38,253 nucleotides of DNA from Bacteroidota bacterium (GTDB taxonomy: Bacteria; Bacteroidota; Bacteroidia; Bacteroidales; UBA7960): the NCBI GenBank assembly GCA_007694165.1, contig RECE01000189.1, forward strand, positions 1 to 38,253, read 5' to 3'. Positions 17,873 to 26,184 of this stretch are shown here, in pieces. A program made the translations under genes and the position numbers. Under the pieces are notes generated by a model. That model ran no database searches. It was given only the letters and a program-made list of their open reading frames with translations, and had not been told where the DNA came from. The first letter of the stretch is position 1, and each line of letters begins with the position of its first letter.

Positions 17873-17981
17873 TAATGATAACAAAACACGAACTTGTGTT
17901 CACTGATAATTAATCACAAAACCTACCCCATTGCCTTCCGGCAGTCATTAATCAACCATTAATCTACACTTTCTCCCAACT

Positions 17982-19073
17982 ATGAGCTCAACCATTTCTT
18001 TTGCACAAAACCCCAACCTTGAATTTAAAAAAGTGCTGCACCAGCGTGTGGATAATTATTTCAAAGAAACGGGTCTTTCAAAAAACTACAACAGCGATAT
18101 GGTTATAAAAAGCATAACCATGCTTTCTCTATACATATTACCTTTTATAGTAATGCTTGCTGTTCCTCTGCCATTCTGGATTTCCCTTATGGTCTGGTTC
18201 ATTATGGGAATAGGAGTTGCAGGGATAGGCATGTCAGTAATGCACGATGCCAATCATGCAGGATACAGCAAAAGCCAGAAAGTGAATCGCTGGATGGGTT
18301 TAACAATGAATCTTTTGGGTGCTGATGCCTATAACTGGAAAATCAAACACAATAAGCTGCATCACGTTTTTACCAATATTTATGGCAAAGACGAAGACAT
18401 CAACAGCAGGGCTATATTAAGATTTGCATATGCTTCTCCACTCAAAAAATATCACAGATTTCAGTATATTTACGCATGGGCTTTGTATTCGCTTATGAGC
18501 CTTTCCATGATCATAGGTGATATCCCCAAGCGGTTTGCATACCGCCGAAAAGGTGAAACCAACCTCTCTGCTTCACGATTTCGCAAATCAGTGGCCTGGC
18601 TTGTAGCAGGGAAATCTATTTACATTTTTGTTCTGATTATACTGCCTATCATGCTGACAGGTTTACTCTGGTGGCAGGTACTCATAGGATTTCTTATCAT
18701 GCACCTTGTTGCCGGCACGATCATGAGTCTTGTTTTTCAGATGGCACACGTGGTAGAAGGTCCCCACCAGGCCATCCCCGACCAGGAAGGCAGGATTGAG
18801 GACACGTTGATTGAACACCAGATGAAGTCAACAGCCGATTTTTCAAAGAATAACAAAATACTCTCATGGTATGTGGGGGGGTTAAACTTCCAGGTGGAAC
18901 ACCATCTTTACCCAAAAATCTGCCATGTGCATTATCCTGCCATCTCTAAAATCGTTGAAAAAACCACAGAAGAATTCGACATCCCCTATTATGTGTATGA
19001 TAAATTCTCAGATGCCTTCAAGGCACATACAACCACCTTGAAGAAGCTGGGGAGAATCCAGGTGGAAAGATAG
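17982..19073 (+). CDS. Membrane fatty acid desaturase (front-end/linoleoyl-CoA desaturase-like)
   Basis: A 363-residue integral membrane desaturase. The three histidine boxes that bind the di-iron centre are intact: H88-DAN-H92, H123-NKL-HH128 and Q304-VE-HH308. Glutamine in place of the first histidine of box 3 marks the front-end (delta-5/6) or linoleoyl-CoA desaturase group, although no fused cytochrome b5 domain is present. Hydrophobic segments lie at about 45-85 and 205-255. The enzyme would introduce a double bond into acyl chains using O2 and a ferredoxin or cytochrome b5-type donor, which implies exposure to oxygen. It is the only gene of its strand here and has its own promoter. The exact bond position is not predictable. 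Confidence 0.9.
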   Translation: MSSTISFAQNPNLEFKKVLHQRVDNYFKETGLSKNYNSDMVIKSITMLSLYILPFIVMLAVPLPFWISLMVWFIMGIGVAGIGMSVMHDANHAGYSKSQKVNRWMGLTMNLLGADAYNWKIKHNKLHHVFTNIYGKDEDINSRAILRFAYASPLKKYHRFQYIYAWALYSLMSLSMIIGDIPKRFAYRRKGETNLSASRFRKSVAWLVAGKSIYIFVLIILPIMLTGLLWWQVLIGFLIMHLVAGTIMSLVFQMAHVVEGPHQAIPDQEGRIEDTLIEHQMKSTADFSKNNKILSWYVGGLNFQVEHHLYPKICHVHYPAISKIVEKTTEEFDIPYYVYDKFSDAFKAHTTTLKKLGRIQVER

Positions 19074-19183
19074 GTTACGGTTTGCTGCACCTTGCAATCA
19101 GCAGCGTATACATTCAACTACAAAGTTTGTGCTGCTCTGCAGCATATCCGGGTTATATGGAGCGTTGGTATATTCATTATCCC

Positions 19184-20350
19184 CTACTCATCGCCGATAA
19201 AAATTACGTATCCTTCTTTATGGGTAATTTGCCCATTTTTCATCTTAACGGTGATTTTGCCAAGGTAAACGGGATGCTGGTCTGACACTTCGTGGCGGTT
19301 GCCGCCGGCCTGCGCTACCAGCACATCGTTGACCAAAACCGCTTCTTCGATGAGGTGGTGCGAATGGCCACCTATGATGATATCCAACAGGGGGAATTCT
19401 TCTGCCAGGCGGGCGTCATTCTGCAACCCGATATGGGTCAGAGCAACAAATACATCCGCCTCTTCACGCAGATACATATATTGTGCAGCGGTTTCAAAGA
19501 TATCTTTTTGCAGGATTCCATGTTTGTTGCCACTGGCCACTGACAAACCCATTACACTGATAGTGCGTCCGGTATTTGTGCTGAAATGTAAATGACTTTG
19601 GGGCGACGGCAATGCATCGGTGGTGATTTCCATATTGGCTGATAACAGTGGAAATTTTGCTGCATCCAAAGCCCTGCCGGTAAAAGATTCTACATAATCC
19701 AGCTCGTGATTGCCCAGGGTCATGGCCTGATAGCCCAACGCATTCATGCTTTCTACCATTTCCATAGACCGCTGCCCATACCATTCCACATCTTTTTCCA
19801 GTGTGTCATTTACGACCCAGCGGCGGGGGTGTCTCACAAATATGTCTCCCGCATCAAACAAAAATACATCGGAGTAACTACCACGGATTTCATTGATCTT
19901 TTTCTCCAGCTCATCCTGTAAATTGATGTCGAAATGGTGGTCGTTGGTATGAAGAAACACTATGGTTTCGATAACCGGATAATGAACAAACAACGTATCC
20001 TCCAACTCCTGAGGACAAACCTGTACCCGCCCGGCCCCCAGCTGGCCGGAAAACTGAAGGATCTGGCAGTCATCGCTCATCAACTCAATGGTATAAACCT
20101 GGTAATCGGTCGCAATGCGTTCCGTTGTCACCAAAATTTCATCTGCCGGGGTTGCATTCCATCGGGTAATATCCAAAGCAGACTCAGCGGCCAGTTCACT
20201 TGTGTAAACCTTAGCTGTAATAACCCGCTTTTCTGTATAATAATCAGAATTTGCATATGAGCTTCCTGATAACATCAGGAACGAGCCCATGAAGATAAAA
20301 CACAGTAAGAAACGGAAAAAACTGCATTGGGTAGATTCAGTAAACAACAT
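19184..20350 (-). CDS. Exported metallophosphoesterase of the 5'-nucleotidase (UshA-like) type, catalytic domain only
   Basis: A 388-residue protein with an N-terminal hydrophobic signal (about 11-33). The dinuclear-metal phosphoesterase motifs appear in order from residue 131: HTNDHH (Asp137, His139), DAGD (Asp169), LGNHELD (Asn214, His215, Glu216), LTHIG (His306) and GGHSHH (329-332). UshA-type enzymes hydrolyse nucleotides or UDP-sugars in the periplasm. Two things are unusual: a non-catalytic domain of about 95 residues (35-130) precedes the catalytic domain, and the C-terminal substrate-binding 5'-nucleotidase domain is absent, since the protein ends soon after the last metal motif. Substrate is therefore open. 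It converges with the desaturase gene and ends 110 bp from it. Confidence 0.85.
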   Translation of the reverse strand: MLFTESTQCSFFRFLLCFIFMGSFLMLSGSSYANSDYYTEKRVITAKVYTSELAAESALDITRWNATPADEILVTTERIATDYQVYTIELMSDDCQILQFSGQLGAGRVQVCPQELEDTLFVHYPVIETIVFLHTNDHHFDINLQDELEKKINEIRGSYSDVFLFDAGDIFVRHPRRWVVNDTLEKDVEWYGQRSMEMVESMNALGYQAMTLGNHELDYVESFTGRALDAAKFPLLSANMEITTDALPSPQSHLHFSTNTGRTISVMGLSVASGNKHGILQKDIFETAAQYMYLREEADVFVALTHIGLQNDARLAEEFPLLDIIIGGHSHHLIEEAVLVNDVLVAQAGGNRHEVSDQHPVYLGKITVKMKNGQITHKEGYVIFIGDE

Positions 20351-20417
20351 TGCAATTAAGTTTTAGGTCAATAGTATTATATCATTGTTTCTTTGATTAC
20401 TATCAGAAATATAACTG

Positions 20418-22031
20418 CTATTCCCCGGTTAAAAAGCGGGGAGCTTTCCTGTGGAGCGTTCCCTGTTCAAAGGCATAGGCAATTTCCAATAAAACAGGCT
20501 CACTCCATGCACGACCAAAAACCGACATCCCAACAGGGAGTTCATCGACAAACCCCATGGGAAGCGTTATATTGGGATAACCGGCGTGTGCCGCAGGAGA
20601 AGAGCTTCCCAGCTGAAAGCTATCCCCATTGATCCAGTCGGTTTTCCAGGCCGGACTTCCTGTGGGAGCTATTATTGCATCAAGGTTATGCTCAGCCATC
20701 ACCTTATCAATTCCATTTTCTCTGGCTCCGCGGTGCATTGCCTCCAGGGCATCCAGATATTCCTGTGAGTCCAGCCCTGCTTTTTCCTGTGCCATTTCCA
20801 GGTAGGACTGGTTATAGTAAAGCATACTGATGGAATCTGACTTATTAAAAGCAATGAGTTCTTCCAGGTTTTGAATGGGTGCATCGGGACCTAAAGAGGC
20901 AAAGTACTTATTCAGTCCGTCTTTGTATTCAAACAGCATGACCTGAAAGGCATGATTGCCGGTACCCGGAGCTGTTATTTGATCAATTTCAATAATAACG
21001 GCCCCCTGACTTTCCATAAACGCTATTGCCTTCCGCATCAGGGTATCTACTTTGAAATTGCGTCCCATGGGGCCGGTAAAAAACCCTAATCGCTTTCCCT
21101 GCAGTCCATCCTCTTTCAAAAACGGAGAATAATCGGTAAGGTATCTGCCCTCGCTCGCGAGGGTATGCTCATCTTCAGGATCGATCCCGGTCAATGCTCC
21201 CAGGGCAATAGCCACATCGCTAACTGTTCTTCCCATGGGTCCTGCAATGTCAAGAGAGTGAGAGATGGGAATGATGCCTGTGCGGCTTACCAGACCAACC
21301 GTTGGTTTGAGCCCGACGATTCCGTTGGCCTGCGAAGGGCAAACGATGGAACCATTGGTTTCGGTACCTATGGCCAGCATACATAAATTGGCTGATACAG
21401 CTGCACCCGAACCTGAGCTGGAACCACATGGGTTGCGATCCAGTATGTATGGATTTTTGGTTTGTCCTCCTACCCCACTCCAGCCACTGCTGCTGAGCTC
21501 ACCCCGAAAGTTGGCCCATTCGCTCAGATTGGCCTTCCCGAGGATAACGGCACCGGCCTCCCTGAGTTTTTGAATCACATAACTGTCCTGTAGCGGAAAT
21601 GATTGCGCCAATGCCCGTGATCCTGCCGTGGTAGGCATTTTATCATGGGTGTCGATATTATCCTTAACAACAACCGGAATTCCATGCAATGGTCCTCTGC
21701 TTTTCCCCTCTTGCAACTCCCTGTCAAGCTCTGCTGCTATGGCAAGAGCGTCAGGATTGATGGTAAGAACAGAATTAAGGCCCGGCCCGTTTCTATCAAT
21801 GGCTTCGATACGCTCCAGATAAAGCTCTACAACTTCGGTGATGGTATAAATCCTTTCATCATAAGCCCTTCTTAAATCCCGAATTTCCATTTCCAATAAG
21901 GGAAATACATCACTATCGGTTACTTTGTCGCGGCGCGGTTCTGTTGTGCAGGAGAAAAGCAGAACCAGCAAAAGGATTACAACCGGACCTCTCATTGAAG
22001 ATGCCGGGAGAAGAACATTTAATCTATTCAT
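20418..22031 (-). CDS. Amidase signature family lipoprotein
   Basis: A 537-residue amidase. I place the start at 22031 (MNRLNVLL), which puts the lipobox LLFSC (Cys28) at the right depth; a later Met at 21995 is also possible, and the open frame extends back to 22109. The Ser-cisSer-Lys triad is visible: Lys123 in VVVKDNIDT, the glycine/serine-rich loop CGSSSGSGAA (about 202-211) and nucleophile Ser228 in GTETNGSIVCPS. Related enzymes hydrolyse peptide amides, fatty amides or other carboxamides. Lipid anchoring places it in the periplasm or outside. The downstream phosphoesterase gene starts 67 bp later, so the two may share a transcript, but no functional link is evident. Confidence 0.9.
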   Translation of the reverse strand: MNRLNVLLPASSMRGPVVILLLVLLFSCTTEPRRDKVTDSDVFPLLEMEIRDLRRAYDERIYTITEVVELYLERIEAIDRNGPGLNSVLTINPDALAIAAELDRELQEGKSRGPLHGIPVVVKDNIDTHDKMPTTAGSRALAQSFPLQDSYVIQKLREAGAVILGKANLSEWANFRGELSSSGWSGVGGQTKNPYILDRNPCGSSSGSGAAVSANLCMLAIGTETNGSIVCPSQANGIVGLKPTVGLVSRTGIIPISHSLDIAGPMGRTVSDVAIALGALTGIDPEDEHTLASEGRYLTDYSPFLKEDGLQGKRLGFFTGPMGRNFKVDTLMRKAIAFMESQGAVIIEIDQITAPGTGNHAFQVMLFEYKDGLNKYFASLGPDAPIQNLEELIAFNKSDSISMLYYNQSYLEMAQEKAGLDSQEYLDALEAMHRGARENGIDKVMAEHNLDAIIAPTGSPAWKTDWINGDSFQLGSSSPAAHAGYPNITLPMGFVDELPVGMSVFGRAWSEPVLLEIAYAFEQGTLHRKAPRFLTGE

Positions 22032-22107
22032 CGTTTTTGGATTATGTGTTGATTTGACAATAAATTGCTTATTAGATCTATTGGGGCAATGTTGCATAAA
22101 GGGAAAC

Positions 22108-22237
22108 ATTGGTGATCGGTAAAATTTTGAGATTTAGCTTCGCTGCTACTTCGTGGTCTCTCCCGCAAAGAAGCGGGATCGAAATGAGAAGTCTGTCTTT
22201 GATAAATTTCAAACAAATATTTTTCGCGATCACCAAT
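22108..22237. repeat. Dispersed palindromic intergenic element, copy A
   Basis: A 130-bp segment bounded by an 11-bp perfect inverted repeat (ATTGGTGATCG at 22108-22118 and its complement at 22227-22237). Inside is a hairpin CCCGC/GCGGG (22162-22166 with 22173-22177) flanked by TCTC and by ATCGA. The core resembles the segment at 24663-24717. It contains no coding potential and resembles the TCATTTCGA...GGGAGA-type repeats common in Bacteroidota intergenic regions. Confidence 0.55.
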
Positions 22238-22287
22238 AAAAAAAACAAAATCATAAACAAAAGATAACCTGCGGAAAAACCCTTTGA

Positions 22288-23169
22288 TTATTCCAAAACG
22301 ATTTCCCTGGTCCTTTTCAGTTCACCATCAATATAGACCATAATCCGGTAAGTTCCGGGGTTAAGTCTTTCGGGGTGTTGAACAGTAAATTCCATGGAAA
22401 TGGGCTCTCCGGTGTAATTCACTTCCTGCATTTGTGTATAGGGGATAGATTCACCGGTTTCAATCACCTCGAAGGTTTCAGCAGAAGGATACATTATGTT
22501 ACCCAACGGATTAACCATATTAAAATAAATGGTTCTGTTTCCCGGAATTGTAAATATATCCCCGCCTATTTCAAAGGTAACAATAGTTTCATCTACACGT
22601 CTTGCGAGGGAAACGTTGTATCTGTCGGCCCAAAGCCACCGGTCCCATTTGGTTAAAGCCCTGATATTAAAAACACGCAGGCCGTGAGATCCTGCAACAC
22701 TGTCCTGCAGCACCTGGAACCGATCAGTTATGACTGTCAGTTGCCCTTGCAGATCTTCATTTTGCACAAGCAAATCTGTATAAAGTTCCTGAAGGTTCTC
22801 ATAATCAGCAAGCATTTGTTCCAACTCTTCAATCCTGCTCTGCAAAACTACTATTTCAGAGGTTCGGGCTCGCAGTCCGGAGACTTGTAAATCCCTGTTT
22901 CGCAACTGCTCCTCATATTGGGTCTGCATCCTGGTCATTTCCGCCCTGGCATCTGCAAGATCCTGCTCAACCTGTTCTTTTTCAGCTGTAACCTGCTGAT
23001 AGTTGCTCTGCATGGCTTGGTTTTCAGTCTGGAGCATGGTCTTATCTTCAGCCAATCGTCCACTTCTCAGGATATAAAATATCATACCAGCAAGTACCAG
23101 CAGCAATAAAACACCCAGTACTATGGAAATGGTTCTCATCGTGTCATTCTTAGGTCTTTCTTTTTCCAT
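22288..23169 (-). CDS. Membrane-anchored coiled-coil protein of unknown function
   Basis: A 293-residue protein with a short cytoplasmic N-terminus, one transmembrane helix (about 12-33), a long coiled coil (about 38-150, heptads rich in Gln, Glu and Leu) and a C-terminal beta-rich domain (about 160-293). The C-terminal domain includes WDRWLWADRYNVSLARR and a late GTYRIMVYIDGEL strand pair. The layout is that of a periplasmic protein held by one helix, with a stalk projecting a folded head. I do not recognise the family. It is monocistronic in appearance, with element A downstream. Confidence 0.75.
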   Translation of the reverse strand: MEKERPKNDTMRTISIVLGVLLLLVLAGMIFYILRSGRLAEDKTMLQTENQAMQSNYQQVTAEKEQVEQDLADARAEMTRMQTQYEEQLRNRDLQVSGLRARTSEIVVLQSRIEELEQMLADYENLQELYTDLLVQNEDLQGQLTVITDRFQVLQDSVAGSHGLRVFNIRALTKWDRWLWADRYNVSLARRVDETIVTFEIGGDIFTIPGNRTIYFNMVNPLGNIMYPSAETFEVIETGESIPYTQMQEVNYTGEPISMEFTVQHPERLNPGTYRIMVYIDGELKRTREIVLE

Positions 23170-23678
23170 CTTAATGTTTTTTAGGGGTTTGCAAATTTTT
23201 ACTTTAAGTAGAATATTGTGTATCTATTCATTATCAAAGAGCGACGCAACCTGCTGTTCAATATTTTCTTTCACCATGTTCGAAATATGCATTGAACAGG
23301 CATGATGCCTGTATTTGCAAGAAAAACAGAATGGATTATTTAAATTCCTTCACCCGTCTGCTTCCATGATCGGCTGATTGTTAATTTTCTTCTTCTCAAC
23401 ACTTTATATTATAAAACCAACACCTTATTTTCTTCAAAATTGCAGAAATAAAACTACAAATCCAAGAAAAAGCCCAACCAATTATCTAAAATCTACGCGC
23501 AGAAATACCTGCTTGTTGAATCTTAATCCAAATGAAAAAGTCTGCAATTCCGCAGTACCCGGTTTTACCCGGTTTAATTGTGAGTAACTTCAGGAAACCC
23601 TTGCACTTATTGCACTCCCATGCTATTAGCGTTGAGAAAGATAAGTATTAAATTCTTAGTTGACAAAAAAGTTCAGGT
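23170..23678. other. Intergenic stretch of 509 bp holding one candidate broken small gene
   Basis: Apart from the candidate Cys-rich small gene at 23224-23353 (minus), I see only AT-rich DNA with no clear promoter or terminator. A 69-codon plus-strand frame at 23378-23587 has low-complexity composition and is not convincing. Confidence 0.6.
23224..23353 (-). pseudogene. Candidate Cys-rich small protein gene with a one-base frameshift near its start
   Basis: A minus-strand frame ending at TAG (23226-23224) reads as a protein-like 37-residue segment beginning NNPFCFSCKYRHHACSMH and ending SLFDNE, but it lacks an upstream start codon and meets TGA at 23352-23350. Removing one base from the A-run at 23341-23339 joins it to GTG AAG GAA TTT (from 23353), giving a 42-residue protein. 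Its metal-site-like pattern is C9-x2-C12-x6-C19-x2-H22, followed by an amphipathic acidic tail. Alternatively, an in-frame ATG at 23367 precedes the TGA by four sense codons. It may be a small zinc-binding protein that is frameshifted, a sequencing error, or chance. Confidence 0.35.
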
Positions 23679-24575
23679 CTACTTTTCCAGCTTGTCTTTC
23701 AAAGTTCGGAAACCACCCCCCAATACTTCATTGGCTTCCAGCACGGTCATAAAGGCATCGGGATCAATGTCGTGAATAAAATCCTGCAAGATTGCTACTT
23801 CCCGGCGGGTAACGGTGGTAAAAATAATTTTATGGTTTTTCCCACCAAACATTCCTTCGCCAGAAAGGAAAGAACCCCTCCGACCCATATCCTTTACCAG
23901 CTTTTCCCTGATCAAATCATGTTTTTTGCTGATGATAAATAAGGTTTTATCATAACTGGGTCCCTGAAGCACAACATCCACCGTTTTTCCATATACAAAA
24001 ATAAGAAGCAAGGAGTAGAGCGGAATTTTCCAGTCGCCAAAAACCAGCAGGCCCAGCAATACAACAACAGAATCTATTGCAATCATGATTTGCCCGACGG
24101 GCATACTGCTGTATTTTCCCAGTATCATGGCCAGCACATCTGAGCCTCCGGTTGAAGCCCTGGATTTAAATATCAATCCTACACCTACCCCCACGAGCAA
24201 GCCCCCAAAAACAGAAGAAAGCAATGCTTCGTCTTCCACCAGGGGTTCCAGTCCCGACCAGTAACTGGCAGCATCCACCATGACTGATGTCAAAATAAGG
24301 GCTGTAAGGGTTTTTACCCCAAAACGTGGTCCCAGTAGCTTTAAGCCGACCAGCAACAAAACCACATTAAAAACAAGCGCAGTCATACCCACAGGCGTAC
24401 CCAGTTTATGATGCAGAATGATAGATATACCATAAACGCCCCCCGGGAGAATTTTATAGGGGATGATAAAGAAAACATAACCAAAGGTGAGAACGACAGC
24501 ACCCAGCACAATGAAGCTATAGGCTTTAAACCACTTTGAACTGAAAGGCCTTTCTTTGCTAATGTATGCGGTCAT
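23679..24575 (-). CDS. YitT family membrane protein (YitT + DUF2179)
   Basis: A 298-residue protein starting at ATG 24575 (MTAYISKERPF); the longer frame to 24674 would add a non-conserved stretch running through hairpin DNA. About six transmembrane helices fill the N-terminal two thirds, with the family segments PGGVYGISIILHHK and FKSRASTGGSDVLAMIL. The C-terminal cytosolic DUF2179 domain carries GEGMFGGKNHKIIFTTVTRREVAIL. Function of the family is not settled; members are usually annotated as uncharacterised membrane proteins. It is preceded by a possible -7 box (24713-24720) and two hairpins. Confidence 0.88.
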   Translation of the reverse strand: MTAYISKERPFSSKWFKAYSFIVLGAVVLTFGYVFFIIPYKILPGGVYGISIILHHKLGTPVGMTALVFNVVLLLVGLKLLGPRFGVKTLTALILTSVMVDAASYWSGLEPLVEDEALLSSVFGGLLVGVGVGLIFKSRASTGGSDVLAMILGKYSSMPVGQIMIAIDSVVVLLGLLVFGDWKIPLYSLLLIFVYGKTVDVVLQGPSYDKTLFIISKKHDLIREKLVKDMGRRGSFLSGEGMFGGKNHKIIFTTVTRREVAILQDFIHDIDPDAFMTVLEANEVLGGGFRTLKDKLEK

Positions 24576-24613
24576 AAATAAAAAATACTGGTTTAGATGT
24601 GTAAATCTTTTCT

Positions 24614-24629
24614 GACAGGGGCTCCTGTC
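24614..24629 (-). other. Hairpin in the YitT leader
   Basis: GACAGG/CCTGTC stem with a 4-nt loop, 39 bp upstream of the YitT start and downstream of the predicted -7 box, so it would be transcribed in the leader. Confidence 0.4.
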
Positions 24630-24662
24630 AAATGTTTCCGACTCCCCACCCTGCTGAACCGA

Positions 24663-24717
24663 ATTGCCTGTCACCTCGATTCCGCAGCTGCGGGAGAGAG
24701 GTCTATCATCACCAAAT
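24663..24717. repeat. Dispersed palindromic intergenic element, copy B
   Basis: The centre is a perfect 12-bp palindrome CCGCAGCTGCGG (24682-24693), flanked by ACCTC at 24673-24677 and its complement GAGGT at 24698-24702. The arrangement TCA..TCGAT.CCGC-loop-GCGGGAGAGA is shared with copy A read on its minus strand. ATCACCAA at the right end is also shared with copy A. Confidence 0.5.
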
Positions 24718-24720
24718 CTA
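24713..24720 (-). promoter_or_regulatory. Possible -7 box for the YitT gene
   Basis: TAGATTTG on the minus strand matches TAnnTTTG. No good -33 TTTG is present at standard distance. The box lies at the edge of palindromic element B, so the element may supply the promoter. The leader would be about 130 nt. Confidence 0.35.
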
Positions 24721-24763
24721 TAAATAAAAAGTTTAACCGGACACTAAAATAGTTTTTTTTCAA

Positions 24764-26113
24764 TTAAAGCAATGTACGTGCTGCAACCTGCACCGGATCC
24801 CAGACCGGAGAAAACGGGGGTGCGTAAGACAAGTCAAGGTCAACCAGCTGTTGAGCAGTCATTCCGGCAGTTATGGCTGTGGCAATGGTATCAATACGTT
24901 TGGCCGCACCGTTGAAACCCACGATCTGCCCTCCCAGAATCTTTCCGGTATTCTTCTCTACAACAAGTTTTACATGTATTTTTCCTGTTCCCGGAAAGTA
25001 CCCGGAAAGGGTAGAACTCTCAATGGTATTGGCTTTATAATCTATTCCGGCTTCTTTGGCTTCCTTTTCCGAAAGTCCTGTTCTTGAAATCTCCAGATTC
25101 ATAAATCGTGTAATGGCAGTACCCAGCACTCCGGGAAATTCTGCATCACCTCCACTGATATTTATACCTGCTACCAGGGCATGCTTATTGGCCACCGTAC
25201 CCAAGGGAATATAAACCTGTTGTTTTTTTACCAGGTGCCACGATTCAGCGCAATCGCCTGCAGCCCAGATACCCGGCACAGAGGTTTCCAGCTTCTTGTT
25301 TACACGGATAGCACCGCGGACACCCATTTCCATTCCAGCCTTCTCAGCCATTTCGGTATTGGGTTTTACCCCCAGGCCCAGAATAACCAAATCTGCTTCC
25401 AGGGTTTGTTTGTCGGTTACCACCGCTGTAACCTTACCCTCTGTATTCTTCTCTATGTTAACAAGTTTCTCACCGGTAATCAGATGAACTCCTTTCTCTT
25501 TCATGTAATCACCAATTATTGTGGCCATATCTTCATCCATGGCAGTCATTACCTGACCAGCCATATCCACTACCGTTACATTCAGTCTAAGGGCAAGGAG
25601 TGCTTCGGCCATCTCGATACCGATATATCCGGCTCCTACCACCACTGCTTTTGCGGGATTCAGTTTTTCAATCCCCTGCCGGGTGTCTATCCCGCTCTGC
25701 AGGTCTGAGAGAGCATAAACGCCTTCCGCATCTATGCCGGGAACTTGCGGCACTACAGCAGATGCACCTGTACCTATGAGCAGGTAATCCCAGGTTTCCA
25801 AAAACTCTTCTCCGGTGGAAATATTTTTAACTTTTACCTTTTTGCCTTCTGCATCAATGGCCGTAACCTGGTGAAAAATTCGCACATCAATATTTTGCTT
25901 CTCCCTGAACACTTCGGGTTTTCGGGCGATCAAACTTTCATGCGACTCTACATCCCCTGCAATATAATAAGGCAAACCGCAGGCAGCAGAAGAGGTGTAC
26001 TCCCCCTTTTCAAAGACAACAATTTCCCATTCGGGTTTTTCTCTTCTTACTTTGGATGCTGCACCCATACCCGCAGCATCGCCCCCGATAACAACCAATT
26101 TTTTCTTTTCCAT
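24764..26113 (-). CDS. cdr: CoA-disulfide reductase / NADH oxidase-type flavoprotein
   Basis: A 449-residue FAD- and NAD(P)H-dependent oxidoreductase of the pyridine nucleotide-disulfide family. The FAD Rossmann motif is VVIGGDAAGMGAA (about 7-19). The single redox-active cysteine of this subgroup is Cys45 in SSAACGLPYYI, the same position as Cys43 in the characterised staphylococcal enzyme. The NAD(P)H motif VVVGAGYIGIEMAEAL is near 156-171 and the second FAD motif IWAAGDCAES near 286-295; a dimerisation domain follows. Such enzymes reduce CoA disulfide, persulfides or O2. No rhodanese domain is fused to the C-terminus. Choosing between CoA-disulfide reductase and NADH oxidase needs biochemistry. 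Confidence 0.88.
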   Translation of the reverse strand: MEKKKLVVIGGDAAGMGAASKVRREKPEWEIVVFEKGEYTSSAACGLPYYIAGDVESHESLIARKPEVFREKQNIDVRIFHQVTAIDAEGKKVKVKNISTGEEFLETWDYLLIGTGASAVVPQVPGIDAEGVYALSDLQSGIDTRQGIEKLNPAKAVVVGAGYIGIEMAEALLALRLNVTVVDMAGQVMTAMDEDMATIIGDYMKEKGVHLITGEKLVNIEKNTEGKVTAVVTDKQTLEADLVILGLGVKPNTEMAEKAGMEMGVRGAIRVNKKLETSVPGIWAAGDCAESWHLVKKQQVYIPLGTVANKHALVAGINISGGDAEFPGVLGTAITRFMNLEISRTGLSEKEAKEAGIDYKANTIESSTLSGYFPGTGKIHVKLVVEKNTGKILGGQIVGFNGAAKRIDTIATAITAGMTAQQLVDLDLSYAPPFSPVWDPVQVAARTLL

Positions 26114-26184
26114 ACAATTTGGTTTTATTTACTAATGGCTACTCATATAATTACTTTTTTTCTGCCAAACTCAAAATTGCAAAA

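Larger units (their letters stand above)
17488..17981. other. Divergent control region between the glucan operon and the desaturase gene
   Basis: 494 bp without a convincing gene, with AT-rich stretches. It holds a 10-bp palindrome with a central CG (17658-17667), a 7-bp inverted pair TTTTACC/GGTAAAA at 17539-17545 and 17567-17573 around a CGATCG centre close to the operon start, and a promoter for the desaturase. A short plus-strand frame at 17665-17913 (82 codons) looks like chance reading of AT-rich DNA. Confidence 0.7.

Noticed and set aside
23296-23312. Perfect palindrome ACAGGCATGATGCCTGT as a possible operator
   Set aside because: It lies inside the candidate Cys-rich small gene, over the codons for the His-His-Ala-Cys stretch, and no gene start is near it.
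25181-25708. 175-codon open frame on the plus strand
   Set aside because: Antisense to the flavoprotein gene, whose FAD, NAD and cysteine motifs are intact.
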